Below, piece by piece: positions 36,298 through 46,300 of a stretch of DNA of 64,000 bases. Each line of letters starts with the position of its first letter. Position 1 is the stretch's first letter. The stretch is taken from the NCBI GenBank assembly GCA_026874595.1, contig CM049313.1, positions 12,027,508 to 12,091,507 on the forward strand, given 5' to 3'. This DNA comes from Sipunculus nudus. Lineage: Eukaryota; Annelida; Sipuncula; Golfingiida; Sipunculidae. The position numbers and the translations under genes are program-made. Under the pieces are notes generated by a model that saw only the letters and a program-made list of their open reading frames with translations, was not told where the DNA came from and did not search any database.

Positions 36298-39200
36298 TTT
36301 TTTAAGTCTGCTTACCCAGGATTGACGACCCCCGGGGCCTTTACAATTGCATTTATTCCAGTCCTCGGTTTTATAGCTGCCTGTTTAATCTTAGAGCCGG
36401 ACATCCAGGTAAGACATCATTATGTATGCAATATTAAAAAAAAGAAAGATAGGTACGATCTTTAGGCTGAATGAAGAAGACGGACGGTTATGTGCCACCT
36501 GTAGCCCTTATTCTGACTTCCGATTCATTAATCCGATCTCTGAAGATGTATTAACGGTTTTTATCCTGATATGTAGCACTATCTTACTGTTCATTAGTCC
36601 GATCTCTGAAGATGTATTAACGGTTTTTATCCTGATATGTAGCACTATCTTACTGTTCATTAGTCCGATCTCTGAAGATGTATTAACGGTTTTTATCCTG
36701 ATATGTAGCACTATCTTACTGTTCATTAGTCCGATCTCTGAAGATGTATTAACGGTTTTTATCCTGATATGTAGCACTATCTTACTGTTCATTAATCCGA
36801 TCTCTGAAGATGTATACACGGTTTTTATCCTGATATGTAGCACTATCTTACTGTTCATTAGTCCGATCTCTGAAGATGTATTAACGGTTTTTATCCTGAT
36901 ATGTAGCACTATCTTACTGTTCATTAGTCCGATCTCTGAAGATGTATTAACGGTTTTTATCCTGATATGTAGCACTATCTTACTGTTCATTAGTCCGATC
37001 TCTGAAGATGTATTAACGGTTTTTATCCTGATATGTAGCACTATCTTACTGTTCATTAATCCGATCTCTGAAGATGTATACACGGTTTTTATCCTGATAT
37101 GTAGCACTATCTTACTGTTCATTAATCCGATCTCTGAAGATGTATTAACGGTTTTTATCCTGATATGTAGCACTATCTTACTGTTCATTAGTCCGATCTC
37201 TGAAGATGTATTAACGGTTTTTATCCTGATATGTAGCACTATCTTACTGTTCATTAATCCGATCTCTGAAGATGTATACACGGTTTTTATCCTGATATGT
37301 AGCACTATCTTACTGTTCATTAATCCGATCTCTGAAGATGTATTAACGGTTTTTATCCTGATATGTAGCACTATCTTACTGTTCATTAGTCCGATCTCTG
37401 AAGATGTATTAACGGTTTTTATCCTGATATGTAGCACTATCTTACTGTTCATTAGTCCGATCTCTGAAGATGTATTAACGGTTTTTATCCTGATATGTAG
37501 CACTATCTTACTGTTCATTAGTCCGATCTCTGAAGATGTATTAACGGTTTTTATCCTGATATGTAGCACTATCTTACTGTTCATTAATCCGATCTCTGAA
37601 GATGTATTAACGGTTTTTATCCTGATATGTAGCACTATCTTACTGTTCATTAGTCCGATCTCTGAAGATGTATTAACGGTTTTTATCCTGATATGTAGCA
37701 CTATCTTACTGTTCATTAATCCGATCTCTGAAGATGTATACACGGTTTTTATCCTGATATGTAGCACTATCTTACTGTTCATTAATCCGATCTCTGAAGA
37801 TGTATTAACGGTTTTTATCCTGATATGCAGCACTATCTTACTGTTCATTAGTCCGATCTCTGAAGATGTATTAACGGTTTTTATCCTGATATGTAGCACT
37901 ATCTTACTGTTCATTAGTCCGATCTCTGAAGATGTATTAACGGTTTTTATCCTGATATGTAGCACTATCTTACTGTTCATTAGTCCGATCTCTGAAGATG
38001 TATTAACGGTTTTTATCCTGATATGTAGCACTATCTTACTGTTCATTAGTCCGATCTCTGAAGATGTATTAACGGTTTTTATCCTGATATGTAGCACTAT
38101 CTTACTGTTCATTAGTCCGATCTCTGAAGATGTATACACGGTTTTTATCCTGATATGTAGCACTATCTTACTGTTCATTAATCCGATCTCTGAAGATGTA
38201 TTAACGGTTTTTATCCTGATATGTAGCACTATCTTACTGTTCATTAATCCGATCTCTGAAGATGTATACACGGTTTTTATCCTGATATGTAGCACTATCT
38301 TACTGTTCATTAATCCGATCTCTGAAGATGTATTAACGGTTTTTATCCTGATATGTAGCACTATCTTACTGTTCATTAATCCGATCTCTGAAGATGTATT
38401 AACGGTTTTTATCCTGATATGTAGCACTATCTTACTGTTCATTAATCCGATCTCTGAAGATGTATTAACGGTTTTTATCCTGATATGTAGCACTATCTTA
38501 CTGTTCATTAATCCGATCTCTGAAGATGTATTAACGGTTTTTATCCTGATATGTAGCACTATCTTACTGTTCATTAGTCCGATCTCTGAAGATGTATTAA
38601 CGGTTTTTATCCTGATATGTAGCACTATCTTACTGTTCATTAGTCCGATCTCTGAAGATGTATTAACGGTTTTTATCCTGATATGTAGCACTATCTTACT
38701 GTTCATTCAGTCGATCCTTTAGGTTGTACTACTCGAATTTTGCTCCCACTGTGTTCCCGCTCCATAACACATTTACACTGTTTTATCGTAGCTATGTATC
38801 CGTTACCAGAAAAACGCATACCAGAATACAGTAGGAGCATTATTCGACCTGTTATTTAAGAAAAGAAAGAATGTTCTTTTTAACAGTCATGCCTTAACGT
38901 TACTATACGAAAATATGTGGGTTGGTGTCATTCTTATAAACCTAGTTTTCTGCTCATTATTCCCAGTCTCAAAAGATATAGCATAACATCCCTGGGGTTA
39001 ATAATGTACCCTCGCGCATTATGCTGAAGTTATATGAATAGTTGCCATTTTAAGTAATTTACATTGCGTACAGTACACATTAAACCCCATATGTCATAGC
39101 TCCAGCTTTAAGGAAGTAGATATTAAATTTGCATTTAAATAATTTATTTTATAATTTCTTTTCAGATTTGCTGTGCTGAAGCGCTGCAATTCTTTATATG

Positions 39201-40479
39201 TTATTCCAAATCGTTATTCCAAAGGTTTGTGTTCACCAGTCACCATCTTGTTCATATGTGTGGCAGGAACGTTCCTTCTGGCCGCCATCTTACATCCCCA
39301 AGAGTTATTATATTTGGTCCATGGTTTGATCTACTTCCTGCTGATCCCCAGCATGTACATGCTGTTAATGCTCTATGCCGTCATCAATCTGAACGTGACG
39401 TCATGGGGAACACGTGAGGGAAACCAGAACCCGGATGGTAGTCCTGCCGAGTGTAGTTTCCGGACTCAGCGTGATGACCAGGGCGTAACTAGTTTTTGGC
39501 TCGGATCCTCTCAGCTTAGGTGCTGCGGCTGTCCGAAACATGCCAAGAATACGGCAGGAGGTTACAGAGACGAACACATAACGGTCACAACCAGAACGGA
39601 AAGTAACCCACAGAGTGCGGAATCTGGTTGGTATTTTGAAATTTATCAATATGATAAATGATTGAGAAACATAAAATATAAAATGATAAAACTAAAATAC
39701 CCAAGTATTCCAAAGTCAAGCCAGGCATATCAGAGGCCAGGGTCTTTAAGTCCCACAAACGGTCATATGTACGAAGGATAAACAACTCCTCTGATTACCA
39801 GGATAAATACCCCCTGCCCACACGGTTGAAAGTCTAATGTATCTGTTTCTGATACAGTATGTGTGTATGGTAACCTGTTAAAAATATATGAACTGTGTTT
39901 GTGGTTATTGTTAAACCGTTGATTTCAGATACCCATAGCGATAATGACATGGAAGGCAGTAAACCATTATGGATGTCTGATGGTAAACTGCACGGAGCAC
40001 AGGAAGAGCAGATAAATGAACATGAGAGAGAATTTTACGAAAAACTGCTGAATGAACTCCTTAGCCCTAAGCCCAAGAAAGATAGAGAAGCTCGTTCAAG
40101 TGACGGAGCTGCAAAGCTGAAAACCCTGAGGAAGTGGTCTTCGGTAGGACTGATCCTGATCAACATTGCGCTCCTGCTTGTTGTATTTACTCTTCAGAAC
40201 CTTAGCCCTGAGGGTGTAGCTATACTTTGGACATGCGGGGGAAAACAATATGCTTTAGAACCTGTTGGCATCATATTCATTTTATTTTACGGTGTCATAA
40301 TGGTAGTCCAATTGATCTGTATGTTGTTACATCGGATTGATACCTTTTTCCACATCGTGGCGGCGACTCGTCTGTTTAGCCGAGACGGAACGAAAAATGA
40401 ATCATCGTCGGCAGCTTCTAAGGCTGACATATCCGTTCAGCAAGAAGGCGTGACTGCGTCTAATATAAGTCGGTGTTAG
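21996..40479 (+). CDS. CHS: chitin synthase A (family GT2), 17 exons, frame break before exon 16
   Basis: Membrane enzyme that polymerises UDP-GlcNAc into chitin and extrudes it. About 1,428 codons are visible. An acidic N-terminus (~170 residues) is followed by a membrane bundle (residues ~175-660). The catalytic core carries CATMWHE (~690), YFDDAF (~733), HKKRWSQ (~810), [11 protein letters not shown] (~847), GEDRW (~959) and FNQRRRW (~995). Membrane segments then resume, with SWGTRE near the C-terminus. Exons 3-15 match those of gene B at 48042-63490 in order and phase. Exon 15 ends in phase 0, but exon 16 needs an upstream phase of 1 or 2, so an exon is missing, unseen or damaged. There is no myosin head. 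Identification as chitin synthase is firm; functionality of this copy is uncertain. Confidence 0.93.
22319..22652 (+). CDS. CHS: CHS A exon 2 (acidic/lysine-rich)
   Basis: Low-complexity charged segment ([14 protein letters not shown], then [14 protein letters not shown]), donor CTAAG|GTAAAC, phase 2. It is in a different frame from exon 1. A 145-bp intron (22174-22318), or one ending at 22357, joins them with correct phase. The alternative is a one-base shift at the T6 run at 22221-22226. The 22319 acceptor has a purine-rich tract and is weak. Confidence 0.45.
23120..23579 (+). CDS. CHS: CHS A exon 3 (first two membrane segments)
   Basis: Acceptor TTTTGTATTTAG, donor ACG|GTAAGT, phase 0. 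Contains [15 protein letters not shown], aligned to the start of gene B, a hydrophobic segment ([16 protein letters not shown]), and [13 protein letters not shown] leading into a second segment ending [12 protein letters not shown]. The ATG at 23169 corresponds to gene B's start and could be an alternative start here. Confidence 0.88.
23580..25876 (+). other. CHS A intron 3
   Basis: 2.3 kb with no recognised exon. It contains four ~26-bp units of the type TTGTCTGTGATATCTTCT (25318-25403) and a long TA tract. The middle part (23,870-25,300) is less AT-rich and may be an old insertion, but I could not classify it. Confidence 0.6.
25627..25696. repeat. (TA)n microsatellite
   Basis: About 35 TA units, 180 bp before the acceptor of exon 4. 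Confidence 0.9.
25877..26667 (+). CDS. CHS: CHS A exon 4 (membrane bundle)
   Basis: 791 bp, exactly the length of gene B exon 2. Acceptor TTTCATTATAG, donor AACAA|GTAAGG, phase 0 to 2. Encodes [65 protein letters not shown] and further hydrophobic helices. The SARYWQN stretch resembles the conserved tryptophan-rich loop of animal chitin synthases. Confidence 0.93.
26668..28079 (+). other. CHS A intron 4
   Basis: 1.4 kb. I see no exon and no clear repeat. A short GC-richer patch lies around 27,530-27,580. Confidence 0.6.
28080..28238 (+). CDS. CHS: CHS A exon 5
   Basis: 159 bp, as in gene B. Acceptor TTTTATCAG, phase 2 to 2. Reads [17 protein letters not shown], then [19 protein letters not shown], a membrane segment rich in Trp. 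Donor GAGAA|GTAAAT. Confidence 0.92.
28284..28550 (+). repeat. tandem decoy 3' splice-site array before CHS A exon 6
   Basis: Four ~66-bp units precede exon 6. Each has a TTTTAATGCTGTACTTTT block, a CTGTTTRCTGTAACAG acceptor, and a copy of the first ~28 bases of exon 6 (ACTRCTGGTnCAGCCTCTGT and GGGAC). Mock exon starts are at 28290, 28356, 28422 and 28487; the real one is 28551. The same array occurs at the homologous place in gene B. Confidence 0.85.
28551..28653 (+). CDS. CHS: CHS A exon 6
   Basis: Acceptor TTTTCTGTGACAG, phase 2 to 0. Reads [19 protein letters not shown], then [15 protein letters not shown]. It is the last member of the ~66-bp array and the only one whose sequence continues as coding. 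It is three codons longer than gene B exon 4. The donor AAG|GTTATT is weak. Confidence 0.85.
29578..29675 (+). CDS. CHS: CHS A exon 7 (start of catalytic region)
   Basis: Acceptor TTCTTCAGCACAG, phase 0 to 2. Reads [19 protein letters not shown], then [21 protein letters not shown] is a near-invariant motif of animal chitin synthases at the entry of the GT2 domain. Donor ATCAG|GTAGGT. Confidence 0.92.
30262..30326 (+). CDS. CHS: CHS A exon 8
   Basis: 65 bp, phase 2 to 1. Acceptor AACTGTTTCAG. Reads [25 protein letters not shown] after the CATMWHE helix is a family signature. Donor TAAAG|GTGCGT. Confidence 0.88.
30327..31675 (+). other. CHS A intron 8
   Basis: 1.35 kb, AT-rich, with TA tracts at 31100-31139 and 31141-31154 and a short ATT run near 31600. 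No exon seen. Confidence 0.6.
31100..31154. repeat. (TA)n microsatellite, interrupted
   Basis: Twenty TA units, then CT, then seven more units, in intron 8 of gene A. Confidence 0.85.
31676..31781 (+). CDS. CHS: CHS A exon 9
   Basis: 106 bp, phase 1 to 2. Reads [20 protein letters not shown], then [14 protein letters not shown]. The acidic FDDAF segment is conserved in the family. Acceptor GCTTATAG, donor AAAAG|GTATAA. Confidence 0.92.
32058..32208 (+). CDS. CHS: CHS A exon 10
   Basis: 151 bp, phase 2 to 0. Reads [20 protein letters not shown], then [16 protein letters not shown]. The basic HKKRWSQ motif precedes the donor-sugar site in animal chitin synthases. Acceptor TTTTTCTATCAG, donor CAG|GTAAAT. 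Confidence 0.93.
32209..33636 (+). other. CHS A intron 10
   Basis: 1.4 kb. The part 32,550-33,530 has a different, less AT-rich composition and open frames up to 185 codons without family features. It may be an inserted repeat. A short frame near 33,400 ([18 protein letters not shown]) vaguely recalls retroelement pol tails but is not enough to call. Confidence 0.5.
33637..33853 (+). CDS. CHS: CHS A exon 11 (catalytic DGD)
   Basis: 217 bp, phase 0 to 1. Begins [10 protein letters not shown], carries [11 protein letters not shown], where the DxD-type acids bind Mg-UDP-GlcNAc, and ends [13 protein letters not shown]. It has nine more residues than gene B in the linker before LALDGD. Acceptor ATATTTCCAG, donor TGCG|GTAAGT. 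Confidence 0.95.
34073..34285 (+). CDS. CHS: CHS A exon 12 (catalytic)
   Basis: 213 bp, the same as gene B, phase 1 to 1. Reads [19 protein letters not shown], then [18 protein letters not shown]. These are acceptor-side and fold-defining motifs of GT2 chitin synthases. Acceptor GTCTTTCACAG, donor TCAAG|GTAAAG. Confidence 0.95.
34704..34796 (+). CDS. CHS: CHS A exon 13 (EDRW)
   Basis: 93 bp, phase 1 to 1. Reads [20 protein letters not shown], then [11 protein letters not shown]. The Asp of EDRW is the proposed catalytic base in this family. Acceptor TTTACCGCAG, donor GGAAG|GTAAAC. Confidence 0.95.
35160..35362 (+). CDS. CHS: CHS A exon 14 (QRRRW)
   Basis: 203 bp, phase 1 to 0. Reads [19 protein letters not shown], then a membrane segment from [22 protein letters not shown] binds the growing chain and is diagnostic for chitin synthases. 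Acceptor CTATATGTAACAG, donor AAC|GTGAGT. Confidence 0.95.
35363..36306 (+). other. CHS A intron 14
   Basis: 0.94 kb, AT-rich, no exon. It ends with a TA tract only 12 bp from the exon 15 acceptor. Confidence 0.6.
36238..36294. repeat. (TA)n microsatellite abutting a splice acceptor
   Basis: About 28 TA units. They leave only GCCTTTTTTAAG between the tract and exon 15. Confidence 0.92.
36307..36408 (+). CDS. CHS: CHS A exon 15 (membrane segment)
   Basis: 102 bp, the same as gene B exon 13, phase 0 to 0. Reads [19 protein letters not shown], then [15 protein letters not shown]. Donor CAG|GTAAGA. This exon precedes the minisatellite. Confidence 0.9.
36523..38708. repeat. minisatellite: 33 copies of a 66-bp unit
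   Basis: Exact 66-bp period from 36535 to 38647 without any indel. Only two recurrent variant sites are seen (AGT/AAT before CCGATC, and GTATTAACGG/GTATACACGG) plus one private T-to-C at 37828. Because 66 is a multiple of three and no stop falls in one frame of each strand, both strands stay open for over 730 codons. It lies in the intron after exon 15. The homogeneity implies recent expansion or gene conversion. Confidence 0.97.
38918..38984. repeat. diverged outlying copy of the 66-bp unit
   Basis: The stretch TTCTGCTCATTATTCCCAGT and AAAAGATATAGCATAAC lines up with the unit's TTACTGTTCATTAGTCCGAT and GAAGATGTATTAAC with many matches and small indels. The left half matches more weakly. It may be the ancestral unit outside the homogenised array. 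Confidence 0.35.
39166..39626 (+). CDS. CHS: CHS A exon 16 (membrane segments, SWGTRE)
   Basis: Contains [46 protein letters not shown] and a Cys-rich stretch ([11 protein letters not shown]). SWGTRE is a signature of animal chitin synthases. Donor TCTG|GTTGGT, phase 1. The left boundary is uncertain. The acceptor at 39166 (TTTCTTTTCAG) would need upstream phase 2, and 39225 or 39240 would need phase 1, but exon 15 ends in phase 0. Read from 39166 in phase 0 the frame stops at 39415-39417. Confidence 0.85.
39929..40479 (+). CDS. CHS: CHS A exon 17 (C-terminus, stop)
   Basis: Phase 1 start, acceptor CGTTGATTTCAG, stop TAG at 40477-40479. An acidic coiled-coil-like segment ([18 protein letters not shown]) is followed by two membrane segments ([17 protein letters not shown] and [20 protein letters not shown]) and a Ser-rich tail. 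This layout is typical of the C-terminal region of metazoan chitin synthases. Confidence 0.9.
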
Positions 40480-41157
40480 GTGGAGCGCCATCTGTCATTG
40501 CATACGAAGACTATTGGTTTTCTTCTGTGAGTAGATTTCATAATGGCGAGATCTGCAATAGAGTGATATTAGGTGCTTCCGAATAATATCAGCAATCGGA
40601 GTGACTGGACTAAAACTTAATGTAGGCCTGCAATCATATATAATTCCAAGATAATTATTTCATATTGCTCAAAGACAACGTATTTTTTCTACATAAAGAA
40701 CGTTGTGTTTGACTTGACTGATAAACAGTATTGCCGGAATGTAAAACATAAGCTGATTATACGACATTGTATATCATAATCTTTGCTATGGATACATTGT
40801 AAACTTGTTGGACTTGTGTGTTGAATGGCAAACCATGGTATAAGCTTGTTGGTTTATCAATGAAAGAACTTCTATGTAATTATTTCAACTGGGCTTGTAT
40901 GGTTACAAATTACGTATGGGCATCAAACAGTTATCCTATCACAGACTCTAGTTATTGAACGTCCAAACACTTTTCCTAATGCAGACAATAGTTAAATGTA
41001 CATCAATCTGTTTTCGCCAGATATGATTATCATATTATTTCCTTACCACTTCAGAGGATACCACATCATTTTAACCAAAATTGCTTCAATGTTCATTTAC
41101 CATTATAGTAACCTGGCACGAATTGCCTAGCGACCTTAATTAATTCATTGGTATGTC

Positions 41158-41163
41158 AATAAA
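41158..41163 (+). terminator. candidate polyadenylation signal of CHS A
   Basis: AATAAA, about 680 bp after the stop codon. Among possible signals this is the first canonical hexamer in a suitable place, but the 3' end is not proven. Confidence 0.35.
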
Positions 41164-42751
41164 ATTTTTACTTTAATTCAATACTGGTCTGCAACGGATG
41201 AACTACTATTTTTGAACAAACAAGTTTAAACAAATTGTATTCAATTAACGAAGAAACAATATGCTTATGCTGGATGCGTTACCTCTGGGTTTATTTTAAT
41301 CCCAAGATGTCAGTTGATGGAAACGATTTTCTACCTTTCGGTATCTAATTACCGAAACAAATGGCCAATGACCAGATGTCTAGGTTGTCATAGTAATGAC
41401 ATAGGAACCGATTTATAATATATGTTTTATGTTACACTTGTCCAATTTTACGGGTTCCTAAAAAGTATAAAGAATAAGATGAAGGTCTCCGAGTGGGACA
41501 AATGGGATTAGCCAACAAGCCCCGTTTCTCAGTGGTAAATAACATTTGGACCACGTGTCCTACACTACTTGCGACTTGTCAACTCGTATTTACCATATTA
41601 CCCAAAGGTAACAGATGTAGCATTATCACAGCATTATCACAGCATCATAAATTATACTGCCTTGTTGATTTAGTGAGATATCATATTTCCTTTAATGTAT
41701 TCCGGTTTTTACATTGTGTTGTTTTGAATCAGGAATTCCTAGGTTAAATGCAGGAATTCAATTAAAAAAGTCTTTATTTAAATGTTGTTGCTACTTTCGT
41801 ATTGTGTTCAGCGGGTGGAAAATAATAATATTGATGTGGCATTCATAGTTAATTAGTTTTTATAATCAGAAGTAACGTTAATAGTTGAAGATCTGAAACG
41901 GTATTCACGTCGATACATATTTATCAGCCCGGTACTCTTGGTTAAACCAATTAGGTAGTTTTTTTTAATATAATATATAAAAACGGCATTTACATTACAT
42001 ATTTTTGGAGTAATCAGGAAAAAACCTTTACATCTTGTTGGAGTTATTAAAAACCCTTTAAATCATGTTGGAGTAATAACCTTGACATATATGAGATCAT
42101 GACTGTATTTTAAACGAAGACAATGCATTTTTAATTTTGACAAAAGTAAAAATTTAATTTATCGCTAAACCAATAAAAAAAACCTGAGCAAATCAGCCGA
42201 ACTATTTAAGAAGGACTTAACAAAAAAAATTCTACATCTGTCCCTGTAATCTAGCATTTTTTCAGCTGGGCCACTTCACAATGATTCACACACATGTGAA
42301 TGAAGTTGGACGTGTTAAAAATCTTCATGCATGCGCACACCGCAAAACAGTCTTATACGGTATTTAGGGCCAGTCTACCAAAATTGCGGGTTTTGTCACG
42401 GACTCAAAAATATCAGATATAAACCTGACACCTATGCCCAAAGGTCACTTCGGGAAAATATTAGTATTGAAGATCTGGCGTAAACTCGGGGTAGCGTAAT
42501 ATACGATGTTTTGCAGACCTCACAGGATACCTCAGAAAGGTCCCCTTTAATTATCTGAGATCCAATCTTGATGGCGTCTGGATTACTCAAGCAGACTAAA
42601 GACAGGCTGGCCCATGCCAGACTACAATACTGCTAAAGAAGTGTCGCGTTCACCAGGATAAAATAAATGTACTTATTAAAACTATCAGCAGAACACAAAT
42701 ATCCATACCGGATTATAATGACACATGCTTGTGAACGTGACTTTGAACATT

Positions 42752-42754
<3 letters not shown>

Positions 42755-42805
<51 letters not shown>
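42755..42805. repeat. (TA)n microsatellite
   Basis: About 25 TA units in the intergenic region. Confidence 0.9.
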
Positions 42806-42808
<3 letters not shown>

Positions 42809-43294
42809 CGGGAGGTATAATCAGTTATTATGGCTTCCCAGAACCGGCTCAATGAAACACATGGGCTTTCTTGTTCTGCGCCTGGGAACAAGTACCTACA
42901 AGTTAACTATTATCCACATATTATTTTATACTGTATATATGTTATATATATTAACTTTGAAGAAGGCATGGCCCAGGAAAGAAAATCTAAGACAGGTAAA
43001 ATGCCTAACCGTTATTCGGTAATAAGACTACAGGGGTTGATAATATAGACATAATATAGATTTATAATATGAATCGACTCATTATTTCCTAAAGCACCGA
43101 GGTCATAGGTTAACTGAGGTACAATTATCACCTATGACCATGAATAAAAAACAGTCAGAAACATCACCATAACCATTTATTTAATAACCGATATTTACAA
43201 AGTCAGAAACATCACCATAGTTATTAACATAAAAACGGCAAGTTTAAATGTGTCAGTAACTTTCAATGAGAGAGTCGTTCTTGTACCAGTGTGG

Positions 43295-43296
<2 letters not shown>

Positions 43297-43360
<64 letters not shown>
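43297..43360. repeat. (TA)n microsatellite
   Basis: About 32 TA units in the intergenic region. Confidence 0.9.
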
Positions 43361-43365
<5 letters not shown>

Positions 43366-46300
43366 AAACGACAACAGCAAAGATAAATGCATGTAAAAGC
43401 CCGCAGATAATGCAATTGGGTTCATTCCGAGTAATAAAAAAATGAATACACAAAAATACCGCAAGCAAAGCCGCCTCATAGCTGAAGATGTACTGATAAA
43501 CCATCCAAACTATATTTATCGCTCCTACTATATCCTGTATGGATTTTGTCCCAATAAAAATTTATCTCTGTCTACTTGACAGCACGCACTTGTCCGTTAC
43601 AAATTTACATGTACGAAGCGGAAAGGGTGATCGTCAGTTCTTTCCTTTAAATCTCGGTATACATTGTAGGCACAGGACCAGCCGGGAATATTTTATTGCG
43701 GAGGTATGTTATTGGTGATTGGAATCTTGACAATGAAAAGGTCTGATGTATAATTAGTCAAATGTTCACCTAAATATCAGGATAGAGGATACTTAATACT
43801 TCATCGTCGTGTTGTTCCTGTGGAATGATATAAAAAGGCTTGGTATTTACGCAGAAAATCATGCAGTATTGATGTGGTTATGGTGACTCATTTTATAATT
43901 GTTTTATAAAGTACTTGGAAATATGAATTTTGCAGAGACTCTTTTTTAGCATAACTGACGTAAATGGACAGCTTGCAGCCTATTTTAAGAACGTCAGCGT
44001 ATCAAAGAAACCACATTATCTTAATATCTGTTAATTGACGATTTTACTATACTGGTATGTCAAGAATACAGCATAATCAGAAAGAATCTGTTGAAGAAGT
44101 CTGATGTCATGATTCAAGCGGACAGGGATATAAAGGTGCATTTAATCCCTACATATTCAAAGTTCCGGCTAATTACATTAAAGGTATGTTTATTTACTTT
44201 TATTCATATAATTAACACTATATTTTCATTAGTCATAAAATTCAAATTCTTCTTCTTATTATTATTATTATTATCGTTATTATTTTTATTATTATTATGA
44301 TTATAATAAGTTATCGTATTTACCCGTATTAGCTGGCTTTATTCTAAGCATTATCATATTTTTTTATGATTCCCTGTCATCAGTGATGTGATATGCCCAG
44401 ACATATAAAAAATAAGTAAAAAATACTTTAATTTTGTGTGAAATAAACAGAACTGTTTAAGCTTAACCTTTAAAAAAGTAATTTCCCAAATAAAATAACA
44501 TACTAAATGATATTCCTCAGCTCAGAGCGTTTATTGGTTGTTAGAGATCACGTGACTTTAAATCACTCAGAAGATCATGCACTCAGTTTGGTTATCCGTC
44601 AGAGGGTTTGGGAAAGTCAATGCGTTGTCAGGCCAACATTATTCCTGATTTATGAATGGATAAATATTAAATGTATATATTATATATTTCCATGTGCTTT
44701 CTTCTAATTTACTAATTTTTCTATCACTAACATGCATAGAAAATATACACACACATAAATACATATTTATATGTGTGTGTGTATAATTATCAAAGACAAA
44801 CAACACTGTGATTTAGATAAAATCGTCTGAGGTATGTTGTAAAAGAATCAACTGGGATCAAAATACTATGATAAGTTTTTTCCCATATTATACATTTCTT
44901 ATACACTCTATCCAGAAAAATTGCCTGGATCTTAACTGTCACATCAACTCGCCATAAAATCTCCCTTACGTTAACGAAATATAATGACAAACTGTTACCA
45001 CAGTTAGATGACCGAAACACATGTAAGGCCGTGTAAACATTGCTGTAAATGTATATATCGTGAATCTGGTTTAAATTTGTATTTGCTGAACAATGAAAAA
45101 TTATATTTTTATATAAATATAATTTTATTAAGTACTACGGAACCTACTCTCAAGATATCATGAAAACATGCCAACACATGAAAAATACATCCGGGAATAT
45201 AGGTCATCATACAGGCTAACACGTGCTTTGTGTATCACGATGTATCTTTCAAGATACATCACGTACAGAAGTCGCCTGATTTCGAATGCAAAGTTAAATG
45301 AAGGTAAGAAAATAACTGACCTATCTGAACGCGTCATTCCAATATTTTTCATTTTTTTGTATTGATCCAATGTTGTTCACATATTAATGCTATTCATGGG
45401 GTTATAAGGGTCATTAACCCACACAAGTGCAAAGTTTGGGGAAACGAAAACACATTTAAACACATCAACGAAAAGTCAGTCTTAAATATCAGTTCTGAAT
45501 TAAACTGAATGCTCTGGAGGAAATGCTCCACAACTTGCTTTTATTGCCTTGAATTTTCGCATTGTAATACACTGCGATATTTTACAGCGAAGTGTGACAC
45601 ATAATGCAATATTTCCATTGTGTCAGTTTATAGGAAGTAAATCGATTTTCTGGTATATATTTTGTGACATACCTTTGATCACATGGGCTATCGAGCCTAT
45701 AATTGAACATTTCCTACCATAAGACTCCTCCTGTTTAAGAACACGGTAGCGGCTAAAATGTGGGCCACTAGTCTCTCACTTAAGTTGCAAACCATTCAGA
45801 CGTCTAACTTTGTAACAGAAACCCTTTTTTATTACAATTAATGCGTATCAGTCATGTTTCACACAATATCAAAAGTATCCATAGTTGGAAATGATATCGC
45901 GAGCCCAATAACCGGATATAAGTAGCCCGGTAGCGGTATATCGATAATATCATCCATTCCTGCTTCATTCTAACAAAGCAGTACAGGTCTTGAACTATGA
46001 TTTTTTAATGCTTACAAATATCCCAATCTCTCTTGACTTCCCGGTTTTACCGCAAGGTGCCATACGAGATGATGTCCGACTCTCTGCTGAATGAGCCCCA
46101 GACGCACTTTATCTAGTTTTATTTGTAGTTGGCATTCCATATGTTAAAACAAACCTGTACCTATGATACAATAAGTCATATTTTTGATAGGATTTCTATT
46201 CGTGTGGAACCTTTTAAGTAAATCGTCCAAGTAAATCTGTGATGCAAGACAACTTGCAATACAGTTTCAAAATAAGAAAATACACGCTTTGTGTTCTGAT

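Noticed and set aside
36422-38722. A 766-codon plus-strand frame, and a 732-codon frame on the other strand, over the minisatellite
   Set aside because: They exist only because the 66-bp unit is a multiple of three and lacks stops in one frame per strand. The frames are not in phase with exon 15, which meets a stop near 36463, and have no start or splice support. I list the array as a repeat.
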